Source: Synechococcales cyanobacterium GL140_1_metabat_312 (lineage in GTDB: Bacteria; Cyanobacteriota; Cyanobacteriia; Leptolyngbyales; Leptolyngbyaceae). From it: 64,000 bases of DNA. The stretch lies in NCBI GenBank assembly GCA_025351345.1, contig JANXWB010000017.1, forward strand, positions 1-64,000, given 5' to 3'. Shown here piece after piece: positions 9,701 to 18,451 of this stretch. Each line of letters begins with the position of its first letter. The first letter of the stretch is position 1. Under the pieces are notes generated by a model that was not told the DNA's origin, ran no database searches, and was given only the letters and a program-made list of their open reading frames with translations. The translations under genes were made by a program, and so were the position numbers.

Positions 9701-9996
9701 TGCCGCATCATCGAAAATAGCAGCCCCCGCATCAACTTCACGACCGATTGCTCTAGCTCATAGAGCCGTCCTGAGGCCAAATCCGTCTTCCGGTACGCCA
9801 GCGCTAAGCCCCACACGGCCAAGATGCTGTAGACATTATCTCGAACCCATGCGTCGGTATAGTCTCCATGGGCATTCACTGCTGTACTGGCTGGCAATAA
9901 TCCCGTAATCGGATTTTGACGCGACAAAATTACCGTCTGAATCTCACCATAAAAGCGATCGAGACGGGATTCAAGAGTCGGCATAGGAGCAACCAT
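6790..9996 (-). CDS. Glycoside hydrolase family 15 / phosphorylase-kinase-alpha-like protein
   Basis: This protein of about 1068 aa belongs to a cyanobacterial family annotated as GH15 or phosphorylase b kinase regulatory-subunit-like. The N-terminal part has an (alpha/alpha)6-barrel signature, with TGLLPASTAVNAHGDYTDAWVRDN at about 33-56, followed by GWGHLQIDATSLFL and the ELNASSVGMAKAALE segment. The C-terminal 600 residues are helical and match the long extension seen in phosphorylase kinase alpha/beta homologues. A role in glycogen or other alpha-glucan metabolism is expected from the family but is not proven for the cyanobacterial members. The ATG at 9996 is preferred over the TTG three codons upstream. 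It is transcribed alone, with about 90 bp to its upstream neighbour. Confidence 0.85.
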   Translation of the reverse strand: MVAPMPTLESRLDRFYGEIQTVILSRQNPITGLLPASTAVNAHGDYTDAWVRDNVYSILAVWGLALAYRKTDLASGRLYELEQSVVKLMRGLLFSMMRQAHKVEKFKQTQAPRDALHAKYSTTTGDTVVPDDGWGHLQIDATSLFLVMLAQMTLSGLAIVFTQDEVDFVQNLVYYIGRAYRTPDYGIWERGNKINHGGVELNASSVGMAKAALEAMNGLNLFGMRGTQDSVIHVLPDEIARCRMTLKSLLPRESISKEVDAALLSVIGYPAFAIEDPDQVERTRQKIIDRLQGNYGCIRFLRDGHQTVVEDRSRLHYEPTELQAFKHIECEWPLFFTYLALDGIFRGDRNQTEFYLERLAAVAIERDGIMLLPEVYFVPEDAIEAEKKEPKSQIREPNDNLPLVWAQSLYYLAQMLNEGLLTVADVDPLNSHTRVGYVRRATVQIALLAEDEPLQLKLAAHNIATQTLSQVEPIQVRPAKDLALAYTQLGHNKKLGLTGRPVRLMRSLTTSKVYKIRDRSMVFLPAFLDEQKFYLTLDYHFLVSNIKGELAYIHRHWRQLGRPVMTLLITHDMLDRGQDALLGLVQEFQEGVCGDVPVKVGQLNQLLLTAGRDRLDFLPELETLEFLDLNHLTQHLSFAAKNTKPLNSSQEFRLEQESNVKLLIKQLTRTKNLYEQIEILEVLTRLKGLIFDTEIGTDQPVMVGRLIEEIYNKASRGDASGQPYWGIVRKAAGLLDKVDANLLDATVDILVRQKQISVGRSYSKNSLIVRPLGLSELLEKIQSFCREDIRDRVLSQEILVYISLLIKSDASLFKNLLTVRVGYLILLLTSELAATESLTQDEAYEALMQLSPYEIYERLRMTLEGYEKGNEILRSQESLHLKLAETKVDWVVPEKKAEEEEKDWLRFRQGQGASGTVPDDFYERVWLVLERCQGLVIGDKLERRNRLESHLLLSEMTKGETTFALQVEHLLNKIQGPEYRSANVEALMELAAIIEKNPEFKIQEYIVLDILIGHGVRLAWLKVHPEQTDRYDEFKAAAWSEFYRSSPYAIANAIAMAMQYLTQLGTIA

Positions 9997-10094
9997 AGGG
10001 TTCAAAATCAGGGTAGTACGAATTTGGCAAATTTTATTCTAACCCGAATCCAAAACCCGACTTGTTCACTGCAATAGCTTTTTGAATAATCCTA

Positions 10095-10868
10095 CTACCG
10101 AGACCCCACGATCGCGGCCCCCCAAAATAACCCATCAACCACCAACGTACTCAAAATTGCCCCGCCACAAGCCCACGATGCCAACGATCGTCGCCGCACA
10201 CTATAAATTCCGACAGTGACCAACAACGACAACAACATGGCCGCAGATGAATAACCCAACGGCGTGTTCATCAACTTCAACGCCTGCGCAAACTCAAATT
10301 CCACCATCGTCGGATCCAGCATTACCCGTCGCCAAACGCCCGTCAAATCCAACAAATAAAAATAGACATCCGTGACTACGGTGCCAAACAATGAACCCAA
10401 ATAGAACAAAACCCCAACCCGACACCAGCCTTTTTGCAAGGCCAAAATCGCAAACGGCAACCCCAGCGCTTCAACAGGTAAATGCCACAGCGGTTCAGTT
10501 CTCAACCACCCCCAATACAATGATCCCGATAGCCAAGTCCAAGAAAATCCTGCAACTAGCTCACCCCAAACCTGAGTTGCCGATCGTTGCGACAGATATA
10601 TACTCAGCCAAATCCACGCAATAGTTCCAACCAACGACACAACGGGTAGCGATCGTACTAACGGCGCTTGAACAAACACAGGAGCCGAAACCAAAAATCC
10701 CGCAGCCACCAGAACTGACCAGCGAACATTCCGCCCATCACCCAAAAAATAATCCCGCTTAGCTGTCACTGTATTACGATCGTCCGTCCTCAATTCATCA
10801 CATAGTGGCACAACCGCCGATTCACGCGCGGACGTAAACGTTGATTGGGAAACAGAGGAAGTAACCAA
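10095..10868 (-). CDS. DUF3120 membrane protein
   Basis: A hydrophobic protein of up to 257 aa with about six or seven predicted membrane segments after a polar N-terminus of about 45 residues. The core, with VFVQAPLVRSLPVVSLVGTI, LWHLPVEALGLPFAI and VVTDVYFYLLDLTGVWRRVM, matches the cyanobacterial DUF3120 family of unknown function. The start is uncertain: no ATG or GTG opens the frame at the N-terminus. The listed coordinate uses a TTG at 10868, and a downstream GTG or TTG within the polar region is possible. It is divergent from uppP across 180 bp of AT-rich DNA that probably holds both promoters. Confidence 0.8.
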   Translation of the reverse strand: MVTSSVSQSTFTSARESAVVPLCDELRTDDRNTVTAKRDYFLGDGRNVRWSVLVAAGFLVSAPVFVQAPLVRSLPVVSLVGTIAWIWLSIYLSQRSATQVWGELVAGFSWTWLSGSLYWGWLRTEPLWHLPVEALGLPFAILALQKGWCRVGVLFYLGSLFGTVVTDVYFYLLDLTGVWRRVMLDPTMVEFEFAQALKLMNTPLGYSSAAMLLSLLVTVGIYSVRRRSLASWACGGAILSTLVVDGLFWGAAIVGSR

Positions 10869-11052
10869 GGGACTGCTCTTGATAAAGTTCTTACATGCGC
10901 TAATTTAATATAATTAACGTTACTTAACAATAGCATACACAAAAGGTATCGATTCCCTCCGATCGTGTACTTAAACACAAGCTTGCCTGCTTAAAGTCTG
11001 CCACAATACGCAAGCATAGGCACTATAGATCCCATAGAGAGACTGATTCAAT

Positions 11053-11907
11053 ATGATGCCCGACCTAATTCTGACTGCTGAGCCTAATCTAGCTTTTCAA
11101 GTTTTTCAAGGACTCGTCATGGGCCTAGTTCAAGGCATCACTGAATTTCTCCCTATTAGCAGTACCGCCCACTTGATAATTTTCCGCGATTTACTGCATT
11201 GGGAAGCGAATGGCGGCTGGTCTAAGGCCAGTATTGATGCTATTCAATTCGGCAGCGTTATCGCGGTTCTCATTTATTTCTGGAAGGACTTGACCTTTAT
11301 TCTGAGTGGAGCTTGGAGTGCCTACCAGGAAAAAAAATGGCATCGTGAAGAATGGCGTATTTTCATCGGTATTTTTATCGGTACAATTCCAGCATTGGCG
11401 GGCGGACTGTTGCTAAAAGTCTTGAAAGTGCAGCTCGAAAGTCCATTTCTGATCGCGATTATGTCTATTGTAATGGCGCTTCTTCTGGGATTTGCGGAAA
11501 AAGTTGGCACTCGTAAGCGTAACTTCCATCAACTCCGGAGCCGCGACGGTATGCTCGTTGGATTGGGGCAAATGATCGCACTCCTTCCGGGTGCATCGCG
11601 ATCGGGTTCTACCCTTACAACAGGATTGCTTTTGGGACTCGATCGTGAAACTGCCGCGCGCTTCTCATTTTTATTAGGCTTTCCGACGTTGACAATCGCA
11701 ACTCTTGCTCAAGCCAAAGACGTAATGGGTGAATCTACGATGGTTATTCCATTGATCATCGGTACGATTTCATCTGTTGTATTTTCACTATTGTCTATTA
11801 AATGGCTGCTCAATTTCCTCAAAAACCAATCCGCTTGGATCTTTGTTTGGTATCGTCTCGGTTTTGCGACATTTCTTTTCGCAGCTATCTCTCAAAAATG
11901 GCTCTAG
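11053..11907 (+). CDS. uppP: Undecaprenyl-diphosphatase UppP/BacA
   Basis: UppP dephosphorylates undecaprenyl pyrophosphate so that the lipid carrier can be reused for peptidoglycan and polysaccharide synthesis. The 284-aa multispanning protein has the two family motifs: VQGITEFLPISSTAHLII near residues 20-37, with the catalytic Glu, and LLPGASRSGSTLTTGLLLGL near 178-197, with the conserved Arg. Its size is typical. ATG codons lie at 11053 and 11056; either could be used. It is a single gene followed by about 260 bp without a recognisable coding region. Confidence 0.95.
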   Translation: MMPDLILTAEPNLAFQVFQGLVMGLVQGITEFLPISSTAHLIIFRDLLHWEANGGWSKASIDAIQFGSVIAVLIYFWKDLTFILSGAWSAYQEKKWHREEWRIFIGIFIGTIPALAGGLLLKVLKVQLESPFLIAIMSIVMALLLGFAEKVGTRKRNFHQLRSRDGMLVGLGQMIALLPGASRSGSTLTTGLLLGLDRETAARFSFLLGFPTLTIATLAQAKDVMGESTMVIPLIIGTISSVVFSLLSIKWLLNFLKNQSAWIFVWYRLGFATFLFAAISQKWL

Positions 11908-12165
11908 GGGACAAATTGATTAAAGATTAGGATTTGAAGTATGGATTGAGGTTTCATAAACTGAGTTTCGGCGATCATGTGGTAATTCCATTCGATCGCA
12001 CTTTTTTGAGATTGAATGCTGAGATCCCATCGATTTTTGCTACACCTTTACTTGGTGAAATAAAACTGTATCTTGCGATACTTTATGTGAACTTTTGAAA
12101 AAATTTATGATATTCTAAAAATTGTTAACGGCTAAGTAATGGTGCCAGTTTTAAAGTGTGATCCT

Positions 12166-12722
12166 ATGGTGAGTCTCAAAAGAATTGTGTTGAAATGGGA
12201 AGATTACTGGTTCAAAGTCTTGGGCCGATGGCGCTCTTGTTCGTTAACTTGTCCGATCGATAGACCTCATCATCGTCACGTTTTTTCAGTTGGTTTGGGA
12301 GTTTTTTAGCGATTACCATAGCCTCCTACCTGACAGTCAAAACAAACTATCCATTATTGATGGCTCCGTTTGGTGCCACTACTGTTTTAATTTTTGGCGT
12401 GCCTGATAGCCCGTTAGCTCAACCGCGTAATGTGATTGGGGGCAATTTTCTCGGCGCTTTGCTCAGTTTGAGTGTTTTACAATTTTTTGGTTCTTCTCCT
12501 TGGACAATGGGCTTTGCCGTTGCGAGTGTGATCGCCCTCATGCAGCTCACTAGAACACTACATCCTCCTTCTGGAGCTATTGCTCTTGTGGTAATGATGA
12601 CGAAGCCTGAATGGAATTTTTTGCTCACGCCTGTTTTTGAAGGATCGGTAATCTTAGTAGTTTGTGCTGTTGTATTCAATAATTTAGCTTCAGAACGAAC
12701 TTATCCGAATCATTGGCTATAG
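12166..12722 (+). pseudogene. HPP-family membrane protein (putative nitrite transporter), frameshifted
   Basis: Two frames together encode an HPP-family protein. From ATG 12166 the first frame reads through HHRHVFSVGLGVF and ends at TAG 12307-12309. The second frame continues without loss as AITIASYLTVKTNYP, then LLMAPFGATTVLIFGVPDSP, AQPRNVIGG and TLHPPSGAIAL, the HPP signature, to the stop at 12722. Joining requires one extra T in the T6 run at 12302-12307. HPP proteins of cyanobacteria and chloroplasts have been linked to nitrite transport. The break could be a true null mutation, a sequencing error in the homopolymer, or a slippage site. The C-terminal part alone would lack the first membrane segment. 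Confidence 0.8.
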
Positions 12723-12839
12723 TGATTTTTCTAGTTTAAAGTGAAGTCCGATCGTTCTAATGGTTTGGGTTTAGGTAGAAAATGGACACAAAACAAAAAT
12801 CATCGATTAGTTGATGCGATCGTTGAATGAGTTTTAACA

Positions 12840-12977
12840 ATGTATATTCAATGTAATAAGGAACCTGATGTGCAATCTACTCATGTAGATTACTGGAATG
12901 ATTTACTAGCTGCTTCGGGGAGTAGTTTAAGATTTTGGGATAATGAAATTGATGATTCAGAAAGAAATAATGCTTAA
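12840..12977 (+). CDS. Possible 45-aa small protein, antitoxin-like tail
   Basis: ATG at 12840 opens a 45-codon frame ending at TAA 12975-12977. The C-terminal part, SSLRFWDNEIDDSERNNA, resembles the FWDNxIDD tail found in many short cyanobacterial antitoxin-like hypothetical proteins. No toxin gene is visible beside it, so it may be a remnant. Otherwise the 12723-13070 stretch holds no recognisable gene. Function is unknown and the call rests only on that short resemblance. Confidence 0.3.
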   Translation: MYIQCNKEPDVQSTHVDYWNDLLAASGSSLRFWDNEIDDSERNNA

Positions 12978-13070
12978 TCTGGCAATCCTCAAAATACTCG
13001 ATCGTCCCCTGTTAACTTCGATCGCACCAACGACACCATCACTGGATACCCCATAAACCGACCGCCCTAA

Positions 13071-14168
13071 CTACCCACGCGCCATCTGCTTCACCGTCCA
13101 CCACCAAAGATTGCGCCCCTGGGTCTTCTGCCAATACCAATATTCACAGCCCCACAACAACACTGTCGAATACTCCGATCGCGCTAATCGGTCCACCAAT
13201 AGCTGCATCCGTCTCGGCGATGCACTAGGATAATCCGCCCGATCGTTTGCCACCAACTTCTTCGCTTCCCAAGGTTCAGCCTGCGCCTCCGCAATCCATG
13301 CCTCACGCCCATCTCGGACTATTTCGCGCTGCCAACTCTCAAGCTGATTCCAAAACGCATCTTCTGGCTCTAGATATGCCCCCGAATTCCCCCACGGAAC
13401 CTTAGTATAAACATTAAAACCCACCGCATCCGCCACCGCTAAACTATCCCGAAACGCAGGCAAATCCTCCGCTAAATTTGGCCTTGGTAAATGAATTGCA
13501 TTGGTTAACAATATTTTCTGCGATCGCCACAACTGTGAGCGAACTAATGACACCTTACGCCGCACAAAGTCTGGACTCAAAAATCGCCCGCCCGCAATCT
13601 CCAACCGCGTAAACGGTTCATTCTCAATCTGCCAATACTGAATCGCAGGCGCATACCGACAATGCTGCGTCACCGCATCCACAAACCTCAACGACAAATC
13701 CGCCACTGCCGGACTGCGCAAATCTAATGCAATGTCCCCCGACTTTGTGTCGTACCGATCGTTCACCCACGTTGGAAAATGAAACTCCGGCCACCGAGGC
13801 ACCTTCATCCCCACCGCCAGAGCTACCGTAATATTGTTCCGATGGGCTTCGTCTAGTAACCAATCCAACTGGGAAAAATCAAACTGTCCCGGCGATCGTT
13901 CAATCTCATTCCAATAAGCGCCCAACCGAATGCGAGTCAGACCCAACTGACAAATTTCTCGAAACGCCGCCTGATAATCTATACCCAAGTAATGACATTG
14001 CAGTGGACTAAACGTCGTCCCCAAATGAGTCGGACGTTGAAACTGCGGTGTCACCGATCGACTTAGCATGCCTTGACCTGAACTTTGAGCCGAGGCTAAC
14101 GGTGATCGGCCCATTAACCAAGCCCCAATTCCGCCCATCAAAAACAAATTACGTCGAGTCGATCGCAT
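13071..14168 (-). CDS. Secreted clan-A glycoside hydrolase-like protein
   Basis: From the ATG at 14168 the protein has 365 aa and starts MRSTRRNLFLMGG, a twin-arginine-like export signal ending near SPLASAQ. The rest is a TIM-barrel of the GH-A clan: LTRIRLGAYWNEIE, YWQIENEP with the likely acid/base Glu, and WIAEAQAEPW with the likely nucleophile Glu, then a Trp-rich end. The substrate cannot be told from sequence; GH5, GH39 and GH42-like enzymes share this pattern. An in-frame ATG at 14234 would overlap ycf3 and spoil the signal peptide, so the shorter form is preferred. It lies 52 bp after ycf3 in the same direction. Confidence 0.75.
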   Translation of the reverse strand: MRSTRRNLFLMGGIGAWLMGRSPLASAQSSGQGMLSRSVTPQFQRPTHLGTTFSPLQCHYLGIDYQAAFREICQLGLTRIRLGAYWNEIERSPGQFDFSQLDWLLDEAHRNNITVALAVGMKVPRWPEFHFPTWVNDRYDTKSGDIALDLRSPAVADLSLRFVDAVTQHCRYAPAIQYWQIENEPFTRLEIAGGRFLSPDFVRRKVSLVRSQLWRSQKILLTNAIHLPRPNLAEDLPAFRDSLAVADAVGFNVYTKVPWGNSGAYLEPEDAFWNQLESWQREIVRDGREAWIAEAQAEPWEAKKLVANDRADYPSASPRRMQLLVDRLARSEYSTVLLWGCEYWYWQKTQGRNLWWWTVKQMARG

Positions 14169-14220
14169 ATCTCTAGAAAAAAGGTCTAGCATTAACCTAT
14201 ATAAACTAATGTGCTTAGGC

Positions 14221-14742
14221 CTAAAAATAAACATCCATTGTCGATCGTCCCGTCGTCTTCAACCAGTTCTGCGCTTCAATGTAATTATTAGGAGCCAACA
14301 AAATCGCTCGCTTCCAATATTCCGCTGCCTGGTCAAATAGGTTCTGACCCATCTCATCTTCCCCGTCTTCGATCGCTTGTTCCCCTTGGTAGTGATAAAT
14401 CACCGCCACATTATTCAACGCCTGAGGCATCCGAGGATTAATCTCCAGCGCCTGATTGTAATAGTCTAGGGCCTCGTCATGGTCGCCATTACTCGCCTTG
14501 ATCAAACCAATATTGTAGAGAATATAACCCCGATCGTTGGAGTCCTCCTCTAGTTTTAACGCTTCCGCATAGTTATCCAACGCTTCCGCATACTCACCAT
14601 CTGCCTGCGCGGACATGCCATCGCGGTAATAGGCAAAGGCTTCTTTTTCACGCTTACTAGCTGGAAATACCTTCAAAATGATGTCCGCCATCACCGTAAA
14701 GCTTTTATCGATAAAGTTATCGTTGCGCTGAGAACGTGGCAT
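14221..14742 (-). CDS. ycf3: Photosystem I assembly protein Ycf3
   Basis: Ycf3 is a thylakoid-associated TPR chaperone needed for photosystem I assembly. The start at 14742 gives 173 aa, the usual length, beginning [20 protein letters not shown] as in the family. Three TPR units follow: [40 protein letters not shown], and [14 protein letters not shown] with the family insertion before [21 protein letters not shown] longer frame to 14841 has no conserved sequence. No intron or split is present, as expected in a bacterium. Confidence 0.95.
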   Translation of the reverse strand: MPRSQRNDNFIDKSFTVMADIILKVFPASKREKEAFAYYRDGMSAQADGEYAEALDNYAEALKLEEDSNDRGYILYNIGLIKASNGDHDEALDYYNQALEINPRMPQALNNVAVIYHYQGEQAIEDGEDEMGQNLFDQAAEYWKRAILLAPNNYIEAQNWLKTTGRSTMDVYF

Positions 14743-14890
14743 AGGAAAATAAGTGATGAAAGAGGTCAGAGGAATTCGTCTTCCCAATAGCTTATTATAT
14801 TTCGACTCGGTAGTCTTAAGGCAATTTCCCCAGGAAAACACGTATTTATTTACTTGTTAATCAATCCACCTCAGACCTTCTGCTAACCCA

Positions 14891-15985
14891 TCACCAAGCA
14901 CACCGATCGTGCATTCCTTCACATTTCATATAGCGTTCCGTCTCCAGATTAAGCCGTGCAATATCTAATGTTGGCACCGCACTCAAAAAACGTCCCATCA
15001 ACATCAACGACGTTTGTGGGTCCAAATTTCCCGTCTGTTTTAGTCCCGCATCTCGTTGAAATGCCTTGACCATTCCATCAAACTCACCCGAATACTGAAG
15101 CGGTTTCAAATAGTCGATCGCTTGCTGTTTTGTAAATGCCAGCTCACTCGATCGGAAAATCGGTACATAGTCCTCCCGCGAAATCGCCTGAAACTCAGCT
15201 CGGCTCAGCAAACCATACTTTCCCGTCGCCGGATCTGCAATCACCGCATTCTTTTGATCTAACCCCAACAGCGCGATCGCATGGGGCAGCTTACGATTGC
15301 CTTTGCTAATCTGCCACACCGACAACAACCCTGGTCGATTGACCCGCATCATTTGCTCCCAAGTCGGCTTCATCTCTAACCCCGTCAACCCAAAATTCTG
15401 GGCCGCCTGAATCACCTGAGGCATTGTAGTCCCCATGCGGCTTGTCCCGGCTGCTCGTGCGACCGACGTTTCTGTTGCCTGCGTAATTCCCCATCGCTGT
15501 AGTAAGGTCGCCAACGCAGCCGGAGCACAACTACTTGAAGAGGTTTGTTTGAAAATTCGATTCACTTGTAAATTATTGGTTAATTCTCGATAAATCGGCG
15601 ATAAAAAGTATCTCTCCGCCGCACTAAAACAGAACAGCCCCAACACTCCCACGACTCCAATCATTCCCAACTGAACCCGCGCCGTTCTCCAGCTAATCAT
15701 CACCGCACAGCCGATCGCCCCTAAAAACAAACTCCGAATCAAAATCCAACTGCCCTGCAATCCATACACCCGCCAATGCAACGGGAAACTATTCGACTGG
15801 GGCAAATAAATCGCTATCAACAAAAGCAGCAAATAAACCGCCACTACCCCAACCACCATCCATTCCTGTCCCCGAAATAAATCATTTGCCGTCGCCCCCT
15901 TGCGCAGCAGCAATCGCCCAATTTTTAATCCCAAATAAAAACAAAAACTACCTAACGTAATTGAAAGGGCATATTCGATCGCCAT
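14891..15985 (-). CDS. Membrane-anchored C39-type peptidase with peptidoglycan-binding-like domain
   Basis: The 364-aa protein has four or five N-terminal membrane segments up to about residue 122. A papain-like C39 domain follows, with Cys153 in SSSSCAPAALATLL, His235 in LPHAIALLG and Asp251 in VIADPATGKYG, which form the expected catalytic triad. A short region around 290-335 (YLKPLQYSGEFDGMVKAFQRD) resembles PG_binding_1. C39 domains usually precede ABC exporters that cleave double-glycine leaders, but no ABC domain or transporter gene is nearby. It may therefore process another substrate at the membrane or periplasm; that is inference. The gene stands alone between ycf3 and the peroxiredoxin. 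Confidence 0.7.
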   Translation of the reverse strand: MAIEYALSITLGSFCFYLGLKIGRLLLRKGATANDLFRGQEWMVVGVVAVYLLLLLIAIYLPQSNSFPLHWRVYGLQGSWILIRSLFLGAIGCAVMISWRTARVQLGMIGVVGVLGLFCFSAAERYFLSPIYRELTNNLQVNRIFKQTSSSSCAPAALATLLQRWGITQATETSVARAAGTSRMGTTMPQVIQAAQNFGLTGLEMKPTWEQMMRVNRPGLLSVWQISKGNRKLPHAIALLGLDQKNAVIADPATGKYGLLSRAEFQAISREDYVPIFRSSELAFTKQQAIDYLKPLQYSGEFDGMVKAFQRDAGLKQTGNLDPQTSLMLMGRFLSAVPTLDIARLNLETERYMKCEGMHDRCAW

Positions 15986-16101
15986 GATTCACCCAGATTC
16001 ATTGCCTCTATGCGCTCCATAATGCCCCAATAGGCTAGTCTTTGAGACACCATTGTGAACTTGCGAAGTTTCAGATATTGGCATAGAAATCCGCATTATT
16101 T

Positions 16102-16149
16102 TACCCAGACTTTCCCGTGACTTCATGAAGTTTTGGGAAAACCTGGGTA
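16102..16149 (-). terminator. Hairpin downstream of the peroxiredoxin gene
   Basis: TACCCAGACTTTCCC and GGGAAAACCTGGGTA form a 15-bp stem with two mismatches. The loop contains a second palindrome, ACTTCATGAAGT. It lies about 90 bp past the peroxiredoxin stop on the minus strand. There is no long T-run, so it may be an mRNA stabiliser or regulatory hairpin rather than a classical terminator. Confidence 0.4.
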
Positions 16150-16235
16150 GTTCAATTCTTTAGATGAATTGATAGTCTATTGGTATCAAAAGATCCACTA
16201 GGATTCACTGGCGCGTTCTTTCTCAACTCATATTT

Positions 16236-16967
16236 TTAAGCAAAATAGGCTTCTAGTTCCTCTGAACCACCAATTAATTTGCCATCAATGAAGATTTGCG
16301 GAACTGTCAATGCACCTGTGGCCGCCTTCAAGGCTAGTAAGCTAACATCTTCGCCAACCAAAACTTCCTCATAGGTGATTCCATGTTCGCGGAATGTTGT
16401 CTTTGCTTTTGCACAAAATGGACAGCCTTGTTTCGTAAACAGAAATACACTGTTGGGTTTTTTAGCTTCCGGATTAATGTAGGTAAGCATTGTCTCCGCA
16501 TCCGAAACCTTAAACGGATCTCCCGGCTCTTCCGGCTCAATAAACATTTTATCGACAACGCCATCCTTGACAATCATCGAATAACGCCACGATCGTTTTC
16601 CAAAGCCTAGATCAGCCTTGTCAACCAACAAGCCCATTCCATCCGTAAACTCACCATTTCCATCCGGAATAAACCGAACATTCTCTGCTTTTTGATCTTT
16701 AGACCATTCCTCCATCACAAAGCCATCATTCACCGATAGACAAACAATCTCGTCTACACCATTTTCCTTGAGCGCATAAGCTAACTGGTTGTAACCGGGT
16801 ACATGGGTCGAAGAACAAGTCGGTGTGAATGCCCCTGGCAATGAAAAGACAGCCACGGTACGTCCAGCAAACAACTCATCGCTCTTAATATCGACCCAAT
16901 CGCCATTCTCTCTCGCCCGAAATGTCACACTCGGAACTTTCTGACCTTCGCGATTTTGAAATACCAT
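16236..16967 (-). CDS. Peroxiredoxin-glutaredoxin fusion protein
   Basis: A thiol peroxidase that reduces hydrogen peroxide and alkyl hydroperoxides, with its own glutaredoxin reductant attached. The 243-aa protein has an N-terminal Prx5-type domain (residues 1-165), with peroxidatic Cys51 in [12 protein letters not shown]. The C-terminal glutaredoxin domain (about 172-243) has CPFC at 182-185 and the [14 protein letters not shown] glutathione-binding segment. Hybrid Prx5-Grx proteins are known in cyanobacteria and some pathogens and are glutathione-dependent. It is divergent from the histidine phosphatase gene at 17115. Confidence 0.93.
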   Translation of the reverse strand: MVFQNREGQKVPSVTFRARENGDWVDIKSDELFAGRTVAVFSLPGAFTPTCSSTHVPGYNQLAYALKENGVDEIVCLSVNDGFVMEEWSKDQKAENVRFIPDGNGEFTDGMGLLVDKADLGFGKRSWRYSMIVKDGVVDKMFIEPEEPGDPFKVSDAETMLTYINPEAKKPNSVFLFTKQGCPFCAKAKTTFREHGITYEEVLVGEDVSLLALKAATGALTVPQIFIDGKLIGGSEELEAYFA

Positions 16968-17023
16968 AAAACTTCCTAGAATTTAATTCAGTAACAAGAG
17001 CTTCGTTTCTTAAATAAAAGCGT

Positions 17024-17042
17024 AGTCGAAATGACTTCGACT
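17024..17042. promoter_or_regulatory. Inverted repeat in the peroxiredoxin/phosphatase divergent promoter region
   Basis: AGTCGAA (17024-17030) and TTCGACT (17036-17042) form a perfect 7-bp inverted repeat with a 5-nt spacer, midway between two divergent genes. It could be an operator for a dimeric regulator. No specific regulator can be named. Confidence 0.3.
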
Positions 17043-17114
17043 TGTCAAGTATTTTTAGCCGCGTCACACTGCGGTAGGATTGGGGCGGATCTTGGTGAAA
17101 CTTGGAGAACTAGC

Positions 17115-18449
17115 ATGGCAACTCGTGTCATTATTGTGCGTCACGGCGAAAGTACTTATAACGTCGAAGGTCGAATTCAAGGCCATTGCGATAAATCAAG
17201 CCTTACGCAGCGCGGGCAAGCTATGGCGACTCAAGTGGGAGATGCTATTGCTAACATTGCGATCGATGCCGTCTACAGTAGCCCTTTTCAGCGCACCCGT
17301 GAAACTACTGCGCTCATCCTGGCCGATCGAGTCAATAGCCCCGCCGTTCTCTACAACGATGATCTTAAAGAAGTAAATCTAAAACTTTGGGAAGAGTTGC
17401 TTTTTCAAGAGATTGAGGCAAATTTTCCAGACAAAATGCAAGAATGGCGATCGGCTCCTCACAAACTTCACCTTAAGGGGACCGCTGCCGATGGGACTGA
17501 AGTTGATTTCTATCCGATCGTTGATCTCTACGAACAAGCCACTCGCTTTTGGAATGACACGCTTCCAAACCATCTAAATCAAACCATCTTAATCGTCGCT
17601 CATAGCGCCATTAATCGGGCGTTAATCAATACGGCCATTGGACTAACTGCTGCCGAACATCAACGAATTGAACAATCGAATTGCTGCATCAGCGTCCTGA
17701 ATTTTTCGGGTCAATTGGGTGAACCCGTCCAAATCGAATCCCTCAACCTCACAGCCCATCTCGGCGAACCGCTTCCTAAACTTAGGCACGATCGGACCAA
17801 ACGTCTACTGCTAGTGCGTCATGGGGAAACCAACTGGAACCGTGATGGTCGTTTTCAAGGTCAAATTGACATTCCTTTAAATGAATATGGCCAGCACCAA
17901 GCCCAACAAGCTGGAGACTTTTTAAAATCTGTAAAAATTGATGCTGCGGTGACTAGCTCTATGTCACGACCCAGAGAAACTGCCGAATTGATTTTGAAAT
18001 ATCATCCACAGGTTGAACTCAAAGAACGCAAAGATCTCTGGGAAATCAGTCATGGAACGTGGGAAGGAAAGCTGGAGTCTGAAATTCGACTAACGGATAG
18101 CGAATTACTGGATGCATGGCAGGCAAAACCGGAAACTGTACAGATGCCTGAAGGTGAAAATTTGAATGATGTGTTTGAACGAGCGATCGCGGCTTGGAAT
18201 GATATTGTTCAAAATGCCACACCGGGAACCACAACCCTAGTCGTCGCTCACGATGCGATTAATAAAGCAATTCTCTGTCATGTCGCAGGAGTTGGACCTG
18301 AGTCATTCTGGACCTTCAAACAAGGCAACGGGGCGGTTAGTGTAATTGATTATCAAAATGGGGATGCTCGTCCTCCGACATTGCGCGCTGCTAATATCAC
18401 TGTTCATCTTGGCGGAATCCTCGACAAAACTGCCGCAGGAGCGCTCTAA
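17115..18449 (+). CDS. Tandem histidine phosphatase (phosphoglycerate mutase-like)
   Basis: The 444-aa protein contains two complete histidine phosphatase domains. The first has VRHGESTYN (Arg9, His10) and VAHSAINRAL; the second has VRHGETNWN (Arg235, His236) and VAHDAINKAI. Each RHG histidine is the phospho-acceptor and each later His completes the site. Cyanobacterial tandem members have been assigned as phosphoglycerate mutases or as metal-independent phosphoserine phosphatases; the sequence alone does not decide. The start at 17115 puts MATRVIIVRHG at the N-terminus and is preferred over a frame opening at 17031. The stop is 2 bp before the next start, so the two genes probably form an operon. 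Confidence 0.85.
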   Translation: MATRVIIVRHGESTYNVEGRIQGHCDKSSLTQRGQAMATQVGDAIANIAIDAVYSSPFQRTRETTALILADRVNSPAVLYNDDLKEVNLKLWEELLFQEIEANFPDKMQEWRSAPHKLHLKGTAADGTEVDFYPIVDLYEQATRFWNDTLPNHLNQTILIVAHSAINRALINTAIGLTAAEHQRIEQSNCCISVLNFSGQLGEPVQIESLNLTAHLGEPLPKLRHDRTKRLLLVRHGETNWNRDGRFQGQIDIPLNEYGQHQAQQAGDFLKSVKIDAAVTSSMSRPRETAELILKYHPQVELKERKDLWEISHGTWEGKLESEIRLTDSELLDAWQAKPETVQMPEGENLNDVFERAIAAWNDIVQNATPGTTTLVVAHDAINKAILCHVAGVGPESFWTFKQGNGAVSVIDYQNGDARPPTLRAANITVHLGGILDKTAAGAL

Positions 18450-18451
18450 CC

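Noticed and set aside
12357-12722. HPP protein starting at the TTG at 12357 as an intact gene
   Set aside because: The missing N-terminal membrane segment is encoded directly upstream, partly in another frame, so this is the distal half of a frameshifted gene.
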